Source: Paenibacillus etheri
Lineage (GTDB): Bacteria; Bacillota; Bacilli; Paenibacillales; Paenibacillaceae
Length of the DNA stretch: 64,000 bases
Direction: 5' to 3'
Assembly: GCF_001012825.1 (NCBI RefSeq)
Contig: NZ_LCZJ02000043.1
Location: 109,556-173,555, forward strand
The position numbers and the translations under genes were made by a program. Below are positions 35,823-44,165 of the stretch, one piece after another (position 1 is the stretch's first letter; the number at the start of each line of letters is the position of its first letter). Under the pieces are notes generated by a model. That model ran no database searches and was not told where the DNA came from. It saw only the letters and a list, made by a program, of their open reading frames with translations.

Positions 35823-36617
35823 TTGCCTGTCCTCTCCACGAACACCATTATTAATTTACCCGTCGATGGTACTCGGCCAATAGATCAAGTGGTGATCAAA
35901 GTGGTCAACAATGGATCAGCTGGCGCGACTTGTTATGTAACGGGCTTATCCAATAGTGCAAGTCCTCAGACAGTCTTTATTGAAGAATTATTTGAACTGC
36001 AATATCGGGAAACGTTAAGCAAGACCTACGCTATGGTAGAGGATGTATTCCAATTTAATTTTGTATATTCACAGGAGCAATTAAAGATTCAGGTTTTTCT
36101 TGTGGATGTGAACGGTGTCTGGACGGCTGTTAATCTGGAATTGTTTCAAGTAAGCCGTATAACCTCAGAAATACGTGATAACGTATCAGTTGCATCGACT
36201 GACTTTGCATCGATCAGCTTTATGAGGAGTCCTGCATTTACAATTCCGCAAGGTCTTGCGGCTGAGATCAGACCGGCTGCTTTAGATATTCTATCCAAAA
36301 GACCGGTGCGTTATATGGTCGTCGCAGGTGGGACGCTGGATGGGACATTCGAGAATTTCCCTACGCCAACTACGGATATTCCTGTCACGGATACGGCACT
36401 GCTAGTGAATTACACTTGCACTACAGTCACTGGTGGAAGGGTGATTATGCAAGGTACAGGATCAGGGATCTCTGGTGCGTATGCGAATCTGGCCGTTAAT
36501 TTGCTTAACGAGCGACTTTCTTATGAGCTTCAGCATGAGCCGGTTACTTTGGTGGTTAACTCACTTTCAGGTGATGATGATCTTGCAGTCACCTTTAAGA
36601 TGTCCGAGCAATGGTGA
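35823..36617 (+). CDS. Protein of unknown function
   Basis: 264 aa from a TTG at 35823 (AGGAGG, 10-nt spacing); the earlier GTG at 35814 overlaps the ribosome site. No signal peptide, membrane segment or catalytic motif is evident. Mostly beta-rich, Val/Thr/Ser-rich (TIINLPVDGTRPIDQVVIKVVNN, and RPVRYMVVAGGTLDGTFENFP). Sits between hflX (divergent) and the helicase (convergent). Fold suggests a surface or spore-coat type beta-sandwich, but that is only impression. No family named. Confidence 0.7.
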   Translation: MPVLSTNTIINLPVDGTRPIDQVVIKVVNNGSAGATCYVTGLSNSASPQTVFIEELFELQYRETLSKTYAMVEDVFQFNFVYSQEQLKIQVFLVDVNGVWTAVNLELFQVSRITSEIRDNVSVASTDFASISFMRSPAFTIPQGLAAEIRPAALDILSKRPVRYMVVAGGTLDGTFENFPTPTTDIPVTDTALLVNYTCTTVTGGRVIMQGTGSGISGAYANLAVNLLNERLSYELQHEPVTLVVNSLSGDDDLAVTFKMSEQW

Positions 36618-36656
36618 GCACACTACAATCTAGTTCTGAAGAAAAAATTCGGGATT

Positions 36657-36698
36657 AAAAAAAGGAGCATTCGCGTAGATACGAATGTTCCTTTTTTG
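36657..36698. terminator. Bidirectional terminator
   Basis: AAAAAAAGGAGCATTCG, loop, CGAATGTTCCTTTTTT between convergent genes. Confidence 0.9.
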
Positions 36699-36720
36699 AT
36701 GGTCTTTGCAAGCGGTAGGG

Positions 36721-39700
36721 TTATTCTGTTAAGCCTCGCCGTAATGTAAATAGGTCTTTCAGAGCCTCAGTAGACAGCTCGGTAATCCAGCCTTCGGAGC
36801 TGGAGATGACATTATCGCTTAGCTGCTGCTTACTCTCCAGCATCTCGTCTATCTTTTCTTCGAGCGTCCCGAGGGCGATGAATTTATGCACCTGTACATC
36901 ACGTGTCTGGCCCATCCGATAAGCGCGGTCCGTCGCCTGATTCTCAACGGCTGGATTCCACCAGCGATCAAAGTGGAATACGTGGTTGGCTGCGGTTAGA
37001 TTCAGACCGACACCTCCAGCTTTGAGTGAAAGGATGAACACATTCGGCTGATCAGACGGTGGTGCATCTGGATGTCTGGACCCTTCGTCCGCGGAAGGTG
37101 CGGGCGTCTGGAATCGCTCAATCATTCGGTCACGCGCCTGTTTAGAGGTGCTTCCGTTCAAATAAAGGACAGGCTCCCCAAGCTCCTGCTGTAGAACAGC
37201 CTGAAGCATTTTTCCCATCCCGACATATTGCGTAAAGATGAGACAGCGCTCATCCTCTGCACGCAGCTCCTTCACCATATCCAGCAGTCTTTCAAGTTTA
37301 GAGGAACGGTTAATGAGTAGACTGGTATCCAGTTTATTGTCCGAATCGGTCTCAGGGAGGGCCTCCTTGGTCACAAGCATCGGGTGATCACATAGCTGCT
37401 TAAGCCCGGTTAAAGCCCCAAGAATGGCACCCTTACGCTCAATACCCTCTAACTTCTGCATACGTTCCAACAGTCCGTTTACGGTCTGGTCGTAGAGCGC
37501 AGCTTGTTCAGCTGTCAGATGAACATAGGTTTTCATCTCGTTTTTATCGGGAAGATCGAGCTGTATGTTAGGATCCTTCTTCTTACGGCGTAGCATGAAC
37601 GGCTTCACAAGATTCTGAAGGTCCGCTGTACGCTTCTCGTCGCGTTCCTTCTCAATAGCATTACTGAATCGGTCGTTAAAGGCTTTGGCGCTGCCCAGAT
37701 AACCTGGGGTTATAAAATCATAAATGGACCACAGCTCAGATAGTCTGTTCTCTATAGGTGTTCCTGTTAGCGCAATCCGGTGTAAAGCCGGGAAACTGCG
37801 CACAGCTACCGACTGCTTCGTTTGAGCATTCTTGATGTTCTGTGCTTCATCAAGACAAATCGCCGCCCAAGTGAATTCCTTCAGCAATTCCTGATCAAGC
37901 GCCGCAGTTGCATAAGAGGTTAGTACCACGTCAGCTTGCGAAGCAGCACCATAGAAGAAACCAGCGTCCAGACGGCGACTACCGTAGTGAAGCATCACAT
38001 TCAAGGAAGGCGCGAAGCGCTGTAATTCCTTCTGCCAGTTGCCCAGCACGGAGGTAGGGCAGATGATCAGAGCAGGCCAACCCGGAGGATCGGTCTGGCG
38101 ACGGGATGAGCTAGGATTGGTATTTTCTTTAATGTGAAGTAAATATGCGATGAGTTGGACGGTCTTACCGAGCCCCATATCATCGGCTAGACAAGCCCCC
38201 AAACCGAATTGACGCAGGAAAGTCAGCCAAGCATATCCTTCATGCTGATAGGTGCGCAGCTCTGCCTGGAGTCCTGCGGGCACCGGAGGCTTCGGCCACT
38301 GTGAGCGCTGGCCGAGCTGACCAATGAGGCTGATCAAATGTTCGTTTAGCTCTACCTCGAGCCGGAGGCGCGCAGCATCCTCTTGAAGCTGCTCCTCTGT
38401 AGCCTCAGCATCAGCTTCCTCACTCGCTTGCAGCAAATGAAGCTGAAGCACATCTTGGAAAGACAAGCCTTGCGACTTGTCCATTCCGGCCATGGCTCTT
38501 TGAATTTGCGCCAACAGCGCGGGATCGAGCGAGACCCATTTGCCCTTGAAGCGGACGAGCCGTTCTCCTCTTGCGACCAGCTCGGCAAATTCAGCCTCGG
38601 TGAGGTCGACGTCGCCGATGGAGATTCGCCAATCGAAATTGATGATCGAATCGAGGCCGAACAGCGACTCGCCGCCGCTGCGTTTGTCCTCGCCGGAGCT
38701 GATCTTGGCGCGCAGGCGCGGTTTTTTACGACTGGCGGCTTCCCACCATGCCGGCAGCAGCACTTGCCAGCCTGCTTCCAGCAGCCGCTGGCTCTCGGCC
38801 GTCAAGAACCGCCAAGCGATGGCATCGCTGAGCGGTTCGGCGAGCACGTCGCCGCCCGCCGCGAAGCGCTCGGGCGGCAGACTGCCGCGGAGGCGCTCCA
38901 GCCATCCCGCGGCGCGTTCGTGCACGTGGGCCGACCATGCTGTCGGCCATAAGCCGTGCGGCTCGCCGTCATCGGCGAGCCTGATGGGTACAAGCGCGGA
39001 TTCATCGCGCTTGTCCTGAAGGATCAGCTGCAGCCGCCAAGGGGATTCATCCCCCTCCGGCTCCAGCAGCTGAAGTGCTGGCCGGAAAGGCGCGGTATCC
39101 GCCTTCCAGCCAATGGCGATAAGCCATGCAGCGGTATCCATGCCCGCTGCAAGGGCCCCGCTTCTATCGAATAGAAGCGGGAAATCGCTCCGGAGGTCGC
39201 CTGCCTCGGCCTCCGTGCTGTAATACCTCTGCGATGCGGCGGCGGAGAACGCCGCGCGTAATCCCCTGCTAAATTCGCTGCCGCCATTTAGCGCCTCAAG
39301 GGCACCCTTGGCAGTGTCATTCTCCACTGCCACCTGTGCAATAGCGCCCTCATCCCAGGTCCATTGCAACTTCCCGGCGCGATAAGCGGTGATATCGGGA
39401 ATATACTGTTTGTTCTCCAGACATATAGCCAAAAGTGGCGCGAGTTCAGTGAGATGAGCCGCATCGCCCTCCCAGTTCCATTCGATATGCGCCAGCAGCT
39501 TCTGCTCTGCAAAGAAAGGGATGACCTGCTCTGCAGGTAGAATCACTAGCTCCACACCTTCGCCAGCTGGTTGAACCGTTAACTCCGTTCCATAAAAAGA
39601 CGCCTCATGCCAGGCGAATAACCGCTGCTTAAGCTGCAGACCGGGCACGAGATCTTCTCTTTCATTCATTCCATATATTAAAGCGTCGCCATACTGGCTT

Positions 39701-39741
39701 AATGCAAGCCGGATGGTCAGCGTGCGCAAATGCATGTTCAT
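36721..39741 (-). CDS. SNF2-family DNA helicase/translocase (YwqA-like)
   Basis: 1006 aa. Long N-terminal domain (~1-480) of low conservation; then SNF2 motor: LADDMGLGKTVQLIAYLL (Walker A), ICPTSVLGNWQKEL, CLDEAQNIKNAQTKQ (DEAQ in place of DEAH), LTGTPIENRLSELWSI, and helicase C with IFTQYVGMGKMLQAV, LNGSTSKQARDRMIERFQ and NLTAANHVFHFDRWWNPAVENQATDRAYRMGQ. The SWIM-protein gene overlaps its start by 4 bp, the same pair as B. subtilis ywqA/ywqB. The region coding for residues ~150-420 (about 38500-39300) is much richer in GC than its flanks. Confidence 0.93.
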   Translation of the reverse strand: MNMHLRTLTIRLALSQYGDALIYGMNEREDLVPGLQLKQRLFAWHEASFYGTELTVQPAGEGVELVILPAEQVIPFFAEQKLLAHIEWNWEGDAAHLTELAPLLAICLENKQYIPDITAYRAGKLQWTWDEGAIAQVAVENDTAKGALEALNGGSEFSRGLRAAFSAAASQRYYSTEAEAGDLRSDFPLLFDRSGALAAGMDTAAWLIAIGWKADTAPFRPALQLLEPEGDESPWRLQLILQDKRDESALVPIRLADDGEPHGLWPTAWSAHVHERAAGWLERLRGSLPPERFAAGGDVLAEPLSDAIAWRFLTAESQRLLEAGWQVLLPAWWEAASRKKPRLRAKISSGEDKRSGGESLFGLDSIINFDWRISIGDVDLTEAEFAELVARGERLVRFKGKWVSLDPALLAQIQRAMAGMDKSQGLSFQDVLQLHLLQASEEADAEATEEQLQEDAARLRLEVELNEHLISLIGQLGQRSQWPKPPVPAGLQAELRTYQHEGYAWLTFLRQFGLGACLADDMGLGKTVQLIAYLLHIKENTNPSSSRRQTDPPGWPALIICPTSVLGNWQKELQRFAPSLNVMLHYGSRRLDAGFFYGAASQADVVLTSYATAALDQELLKEFTWAAICLDEAQNIKNAQTKQSVAVRSFPALHRIALTGTPIENRLSELWSIYDFITPGYLGSAKAFNDRFSNAIEKERDEKRTADLQNLVKPFMLRRKKKDPNIQLDLPDKNEMKTYVHLTAEQAALYDQTVNGLLERMQKLEGIERKGAILGALTGLKQLCDHPMLVTKEALPETDSDNKLDTSLLINRSSKLERLLDMVKELRAEDERCLIFTQYVGMGKMLQAVLQQELGEPVLYLNGSTSKQARDRMIERFQTPAPSADEGSRHPDAPPSDQPNVFILSLKAGGVGLNLTAANHVFHFDRWWNPAVENQATDRAYRMGQTRDVQVHKFIALGTLEEKIDEMLESKQQLSDNVISSSEGWITELSTEALKDLFTLRRGLTE

Positions 39742-41381
39742 GGTATTAGCTTTCCTTTCCGAAGCTCCTCTTGTAGCGCGCGGAGCCTGCTATGCCTAGT
39801 GGTGAAGGCTTCCAGGAACGCTTCCCACCGTTCTTCTTGTTTCATTTTTTTGTACAGCTTGGATAATCGCTTCAATAGTTTCACAGCCGCCTTGTAGCTA
39901 TGCCTATTCTTATCCAGCACAAATCTTTCGACGGCCTGATGGTAGAAGGGCAGTAGAACTTCGGGTGCGTTTTTCTCCATAGGCTGGAGGTCTGTAACAC
40001 GAAATTCAGAAGGTAGTTTACCGATGGACAGTTGATAATCCATCCATGTCTGCCATTTTTCATAAGTGATTAACTTCTCTTCGTATACTTCACCAGAGAT
40101 AGGTAACATAGTGGCTAATGTATTCCACATCTGCGGCTCCGCTTCAGGAAGGTGGCGCACGGCTTCTTCCCAGCTGTTCGAATAGCTATTCAGATTATAG
40201 AGTCTGCTGCTCAGCAGTGGGCCGATCTGAACAAGCCAACCCACCAAGCGTGACCATTCACCTGCATCCAGAAGCGGGGAGGTGAAGCTCATAAGCTCAT
40301 CGGGATGGAGACCTGGGCGCTCGGCAGCCTTATTCAGCAATTCCCAAGCCTTTTGGTCATCCTTGAGATAAAAATACATGCGGCTCTGGGCTAACAGCCA
40401 AGCATGTCGTGACAGGGAAGCGCCTAATTCACCTTCTGCCTGCTGAAGCTGTTTGATTTCATCCAGATAAAGCTTGGTTCCACCAGTATTCGGATAAATC
40501 CAGTTTCTCCATAGCAGGTCATAGCACAGTGAAAAAGACGGCTGGTCCCGCAAGCGATCGCGCGACTCCGTCAACATCTCGCGCCGTAAGTATGAGAGTG
40601 TCTCGACGATATGCGGCCACAGATCGTATTCTTGCTCTTGCTCGGGAGACAGCGGGAGTGTGCTTTTTAACAGACGTGTGATTACTTCCTGTAGTTCTGA
40701 GACCGCTACTTGCGTGTAATAGCCAAGTGATGAGGTAAAGGCGACCTGACCGGGCAGATTGGCAGAAGGCTTAGCCAGCTTTTCTAGAAGGAAAAGATGG
40801 GCATGCAGAGTGAATAACTTGTCCATCTCCGGTGATAACTTAGGCTTAAATTTAGTAATTGAAGATAATGCACGATCCACATATTCAGGGTTCCGAGTGG
40901 TATGCGCTAAAGGCGTGATGCAGAATGCAAAATACTCGCGCCACTCTGTGATGCCTCCGTCAGCGATCCGGCTGGCATGTTCTTTTAGCTGCTGCTGGTG
41001 CTTTCCATCGGCTCCGACAGGGGGACTACTTGATGTTTTTGGGAGAAAAGATGCGGCCTTGGCATTAGCTAGAACTTGTACAGACCTATTCTGTTGTTCA
41101 GCATAACTAAGCAGCACGGCGGCCATATGCTTGCAATGACCTGAAACAGGGCAGTTACAATGACACCGAGTGAAGCTGTCCAGATCAATAGTAACGCGGT
41201 AATCCTCTCTACCTTCAACAAGAGCATTTATCTTAGATGGCTCCGTCATGGAGAACGAACGAATACGGCTTTGTTTATAATATTGGAACCCTCGTTTGAG
41301 GGTGAGGTCATCGAAATAATAGGCGACATTCTGGATGAGCTTACTCCACTGCGTATCATCCATAGTATAGGTTGGTTGCAT
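39738..41381 (-). CDS. SWIM zinc-finger protein (YwqB-like)
   Basis: 547 aa. SWIM motif DSFTRCHCNCPVSGHCKHMAAVLLSY at residues ~68-93 (C-x-C ... C-x-H), a zinc-binding module found with SNF2 helicases. The remaining ~430 residues are helical and unrecognised. Start overlap with the helicase suggests co-translation as a complex. Upstream gap 41382-41841 holds a repeat copy, a promoter and CtsR sites for the divergent heat-shock gene. Confidence 0.9.
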   Translation of the reverse strand: MQPTYTMDDTQWSKLIQNVAYYFDDLTLKRGFQYYKQSRIRSFSMTEPSKINALVEGREDYRVTIDLDSFTRCHCNCPVSGHCKHMAAVLLSYAEQQNRSVQVLANAKAASFLPKTSSSPPVGADGKHQQQLKEHASRIADGGITEWREYFAFCITPLAHTTRNPEYVDRALSSITKFKPKLSPEMDKLFTLHAHLFLLEKLAKPSANLPGQVAFTSSLGYYTQVAVSELQEVITRLLKSTLPLSPEQEQEYDLWPHIVETLSYLRREMLTESRDRLRDQPSFSLCYDLLWRNWIYPNTGGTKLYLDEIKQLQQAEGELGASLSRHAWLLAQSRMYFYLKDDQKAWELLNKAAERPGLHPDELMSFTSPLLDAGEWSRLVGWLVQIGPLLSSRLYNLNSYSNSWEEAVRHLPEAEPQMWNTLATMLPISGEVYEEKLITYEKWQTWMDYQLSIGKLPSEFRVTDLQPMEKNAPEVLLPFYHQAVERFVLDKNRHSYKAAVKLLKRLSKLYKKMKQEERWEAFLEAFTTRHSRLRALQEELRKGKLIP

Positions 41382-41535
41382 ACAATTGGTCTCCCGTAAG
41401 AAAAATGGTCGTTATTTGACTTTCATTATATCATTTCTTTTTGAGTAGGATGTTTTGGTGTTGTAATGATTGTGAAGTTGCTGGCTTGTATGGAACGTAA
41501 GACCTAAACATATAATAATCGTACTGTATTTTGAA

Positions 41536-41632
41536 ATATAAGATCGTATACGTTACAGCTATACATTATCCTTCTAATTTCCGGAGAAATGATCATCGTC
41601 CCTGAGAGGACGACGAAGGCGTTTTTTCTTAG
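41536..41632. repeat. Two-hairpin repeat element, copy C
   Basis: First hairpin: GTATA-CGTTACAGC-TATAC, outer AAGAT with ATCCTT. Second hairpin: 41587-41624, AAATG ... CGTCC, loop, GGACG ... GCGTTT. Here the outer stem has A-T to G-T style changes that keep pairing. It is followed by TTTTTTCTTA, so this copy could also act as a terminator. Confidence 0.75.
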
Positions 41633-41669
41633 ATGGAGGTAACAGTGGATTTTATGTAAATCAAACAAA

Positions 41670-41686
41670 GGTCAAAAAAGGTCAAA
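41670..41686 (+). promoter_or_regulatory. CtsR operator, distal
   Basis: GGTCAAA-AAA-GGTCAAA, a perfect match to the CtsR direct-heptad consensus (R-GTCAAA-NAN-R-GTCAAA). Lies upstream of the hsp20 promoter. Confidence 0.88.
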
Positions 41687-41764
41687 TCATTAAAAATATT
41701 TAAATTTGTAGCATTAAATCAGCTGATTTGCCTGAATTCGGCCGGAAATTGGCTTAGATCGATT

Positions 41765-41793
41765 TTGTTATTCCTTTGGAAGGGGACTATAAT
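41765..41793 (+). promoter_or_regulatory. Sigma-A promoter of hsp20
   Basis: TTGTTA (41765-41770), 17-bp spacer, TATAAT (41788-41793). Confidence 0.82.
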
Positions 41794-41802
41794 AAGGTCA
41801 TA

Positions 41803-41819
41803 GGTCAAATAAAGTCAAA
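41803..41819 (+). promoter_or_regulatory. CtsR operator, proximal
   Basis: GGTCAAA-TAA-AGTCAAA overlaps the expected transcription start. A further half-site AGTCAA follows at 41819. The two CtsR sites bracket the promoter. Confidence 0.88.
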
Positions 41820-41841
41820 GTCAATGAGAGGAGAATGGATA

Positions 41842-42309
41842 ATGTTTGATTTGGTTCCTTTTGGTAAACGTAGAGATGATGCTTTTGGTATGCTGACTAA
41901 GTCTTTGTATGATGTTTTTAATGATGATTTTTTTGCACCGATCAAGAGCTCTACGATGTCCTTTAGAACGGATATTCGCGAGAGTGAGCAGGCTTACCTG
42001 ATTGAAGCTGAACTTCCTGGCTTTAAAAAAGAAGAAATCGACATTGATTATGCCAGCCCTTACTTGACGATTAAAGCGGTGCGGAAGGAAGAGAATGCGG
42101 AGGAGAACAAAGATCATCAAATTGTACGTAGAGAACGTCGATATGGTGAATATGTTCGCAGATTCTATGTTCAGGACATTGCAGAGGAAGAGATTCGCGC
42201 GTCGTTGAAAGACGGATTACTGAAGCTGGAAGTTCCGAAGCGGCAAAAACGGCAAGGGAAACGCATCGAGATTCAAGACGGAGATTCTGGCAGTTCGCAG
42301 TCTGAATAA
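41842..42309 (+). CDS. Small heat-shock protein (Hsp20/alpha-crystallin)
   Basis: 155 aa from ATG 41842 after GAGGAG. Starts MFDLVPFGKRRDDAFG, alpha-crystallin domain from about residue 40: FRTDIRESEQAYLIEAELPGFKKEEIDIDYASPYLTIKA ... GLLKLEVPKRQKRQGKRIEIQ. A class A-type ATP-independent holdase. Similar to B. subtilis Hsp18-type proteins. Repressed by CtsR per the operators upstream and possibly co-transcribed with the J-protein and ClpB genes. Confidence 0.93.
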   Translation: MFDLVPFGKRRDDAFGMLTKSLYDVFNDDFFAPIKSSTMSFRTDIRESEQAYLIEAELPGFKKEEIDIDYASPYLTIKAVRKEENAEENKDHQIVRRERRYGEYVRRFYVQDIAEEEIRASLKDGLLKLEVPKRQKRQGKRIEIQDGDSGSSQSE

Positions 42310-42385
42310 GTATAGTTTAGGCGGAATTAGTTTCCGCTCAGCATCTTAGTGCTAGGTAGCGAGCTCTTAATATAGAGTTATGAAT

Positions 42386-42430
42386 AAAAGGCGCATTGTA
42401 GTGGAGGATTCCGGCTATGGTGCGTCTTTT
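42386..42430 (+). terminator. Partial terminator after hsp20
   Basis: AAAAGGCGCA ... TGCGTCTTTT stem with a T run. Placed between hsp20 and the J-protein gene, so expression of the latter may depend on read-through. Confidence 0.55.
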
Positions 42431-42484
42431 CTCGGAATGGAATGATGAGTTGTATTTGATAAAGCAATGAAAGGAGGAATCCAA

Positions 42485-43492
42485 GTGGCTAACAAAAGCT
42501 ATTATGATGCTTTGGGCGTGAGCAAAACAGCAACTAAACAGGAAATTAAAAAGGCTTATCAAAAGCTGGCTAAGAAGTGGCATCCCGATGTGAACAAGGC
42601 CCCTGAGGCAGAGGCGAATTTCAAAGAAGCGGCTGAAGCCTATGAAGTACTGGGCAACGAAGAGAAACGGAAGCTTTACGATGAGGAGCTGCATTATGGG
42701 GCTCAGCGTGGTAGAGCTGGTGGAAGTACGGCGAGCGGGGCCTCTTCATGGGATTCAAACTTCGGTGGTAGCTGGAGCGGTGGGACTTATTCTGCAGGAG
42801 GTTCTGGCATTTCGGAGGAAGATTTGTTCGGAATGTTTTTTGGGAATCGGGGATCGGCGGATCGAGCTGGCTTTGATTTCTTTTCTAGTAGTGGTAGTGG
42901 GCGTTCGAACAGCAATCCATGGGGTGAGGCGCGCAGTACAACGCAGGCGCAGCTGGATATTACGTTGGAGCAGGCTTATAAGGGAGCAACAGTAAGAGTA
43001 CAGATCGGTGATAAAACTGTGGATGTTCACGTTCCGGCGAGATCTAGTGAAGGCACGATTTTAAAAATCGCAGGGACCGCTCAGAGTGGTATAGCTCCAG
43101 GTGGCGATGTACTGCTGGCACTTCATATTCTTCCTCATGATATATACGAGCTTCGAGATGGCGACTTACGCGGCGTGGTTGAAGTTGCTCCATGGCAAGC
43201 GTTATTGGGTGTAGAGGTGAAGGTTCCATTACCGGGTGGCGGTGCAGTGAAGTTGAAGATTCCAGCAGGAATTCAGAGTGGCAAAACGCTGCGCATCCCC
43301 GATAAGGGGTTGAAGCGTGAAAATGGTGCGAATGGAGATATTTTATTTGGTATAGAGATTGTTGTCCCTGAGCCAACCACTGAAGCGGAGAAGGATTTGT
43401 ACCGTAAACTGGCTGAATCCAGCCGTTTTGAGGCCAGAGCTAAACACCAAAGCGCAAGTGCGCAGCGCCGTAAGGCTAAAGTGGGTAATTAA
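42485..43492 (+). CDS. DnaJ-class co-chaperone without zinc finger (CbpA type)
   Basis: 335 aa from GTG 42485, AAAGGAGG with 7-nt spacing (the ATG at 42467 lies inside the ribosome site region). J domain: [39 protein letters not shown] with HPD; Gly/Ser-rich linker ~80-160; C-terminal substrate-binding domain with [19 protein letters not shown] and [25 protein letters not shown]. No CxxCxGxG repeats. It should recruit DnaK and pass clients to ClpB. Confidence 0.92.
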   Translation: MANKSYYDALGVSKTATKQEIKKAYQKLAKKWHPDVNKAPEAEANFKEAAEAYEVLGNEEKRKLYDEELHYGAQRGRAGGSTASGASSWDSNFGGSWSGGTYSAGGSGISEEDLFGMFFGNRGSADRAGFDFFSSSGSGRSNSNPWGEARSTTQAQLDITLEQAYKGATVRVQIGDKTVDVHVPARSSEGTILKIAGTAQSGIAPGGDVLLALHILPHDIYELRDGDLRGVVEVAPWQALLGVEVKVPLPGGGAVKLKIPAGIQSGKTLRIPDKGLKRENGANGDILFGIEIVVPEPTTEAEKDLYRKLAESSRFEARAKHQSASAQRRKAKVGN

Positions 43493-43674
43493 TGAGGTAG
43501 AGGTAGAGGTAGAGATAAAGGTAAAGATAAAGATAAATTCGTGTATTCGAGGTCAACTCTGGCTGGTGAATAGGGGAAATGGAATGCTAGTTGTAGAAAA
43601 GTAACTTGATTAGAAACTAACTATAGAAGAGACTTATGCTGAAACGAGTAGTGTAGGCACGTCGGGTAAAAGAA

Positions 43675-44100
43675 AGGCAAAAATGCCTCGGATTGCGTGG
43701 ATTTTGGCTCGATGAGCGAAAAGAAAGGCAAAGATGCCTCGGATTGCATAGATTTTGGCTCGATGAGCGAAAAGAAAGGCAAAAATGCCACGGATTGCAC
43801 TGAATGTGGCTCGATGAGCGAAAAGAAAGGCAAAAATGCCTCGGATTGCACTGAATGTGGCTCGATGAGCGAAAAGAAAGGCAAAAATACCTCGGATTGT
43901 GCTGAATGTGGCTTGATGAGCGAAAAGAGGGGTAAAAATACCCTAGAAAGCGCCGAATTCGGCTCGATGAGTGAAAAGAGGGGTAAAAATACCCCAGAAT
44001 CGCAGAATTCGGCTCATAACCCGAAATTAACGGTATTAATCCCGCAGATTACGCCAAATGTGGCCCATCCGCCCCAAATCAGCGGTATTAATCCCGCTAA
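43675..44100. repeat. 51-bp tandem hairpin array upstream of clpB
   Basis: Seven hairpins start at 43675, 43726, 43777, 43828, 43879, 43930 and 43981, exactly 51 bp apart, each AGGCA-AAA-TGCCT or GGGGTA-AAA-TACCCC. Anchors CGATGAG(C/T)GAAAAG repeat at 43710, 43761, 43812, 43863, 43914 and 43965. Two degenerate units with CGGTATTAATCCCGC follow at 44031 and 44083. Because 51 is a multiple of three the array stays open in several frames (repeat GSMSEKKGKNASDCTEC on plus) but has no ribosome site. It explains the 43493-44165 gap. Confidence 0.85.
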
Positions 44101-44165
44101 ATTAATCTACACCGGCCAAAACGGCCGATCCTATATATCATTCCTAATAGAAAGGTGAGAGAGCT

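Noticed and set aside
38352-39512. Several long plus- and minus-strand ORFs within the helicase gene
   Set aside because: They arise from the high-GC block, where stop codons are rare, and lie fully inside the helicase frame.
43697-44158. 153-aa ORF with repeated GSMSEKKGKNASDCTEC on the plus strand
   Set aside because: It is open only because the 51-bp tandem unit is a multiple of three; the opposite strand is open too and there is no ribosome site.
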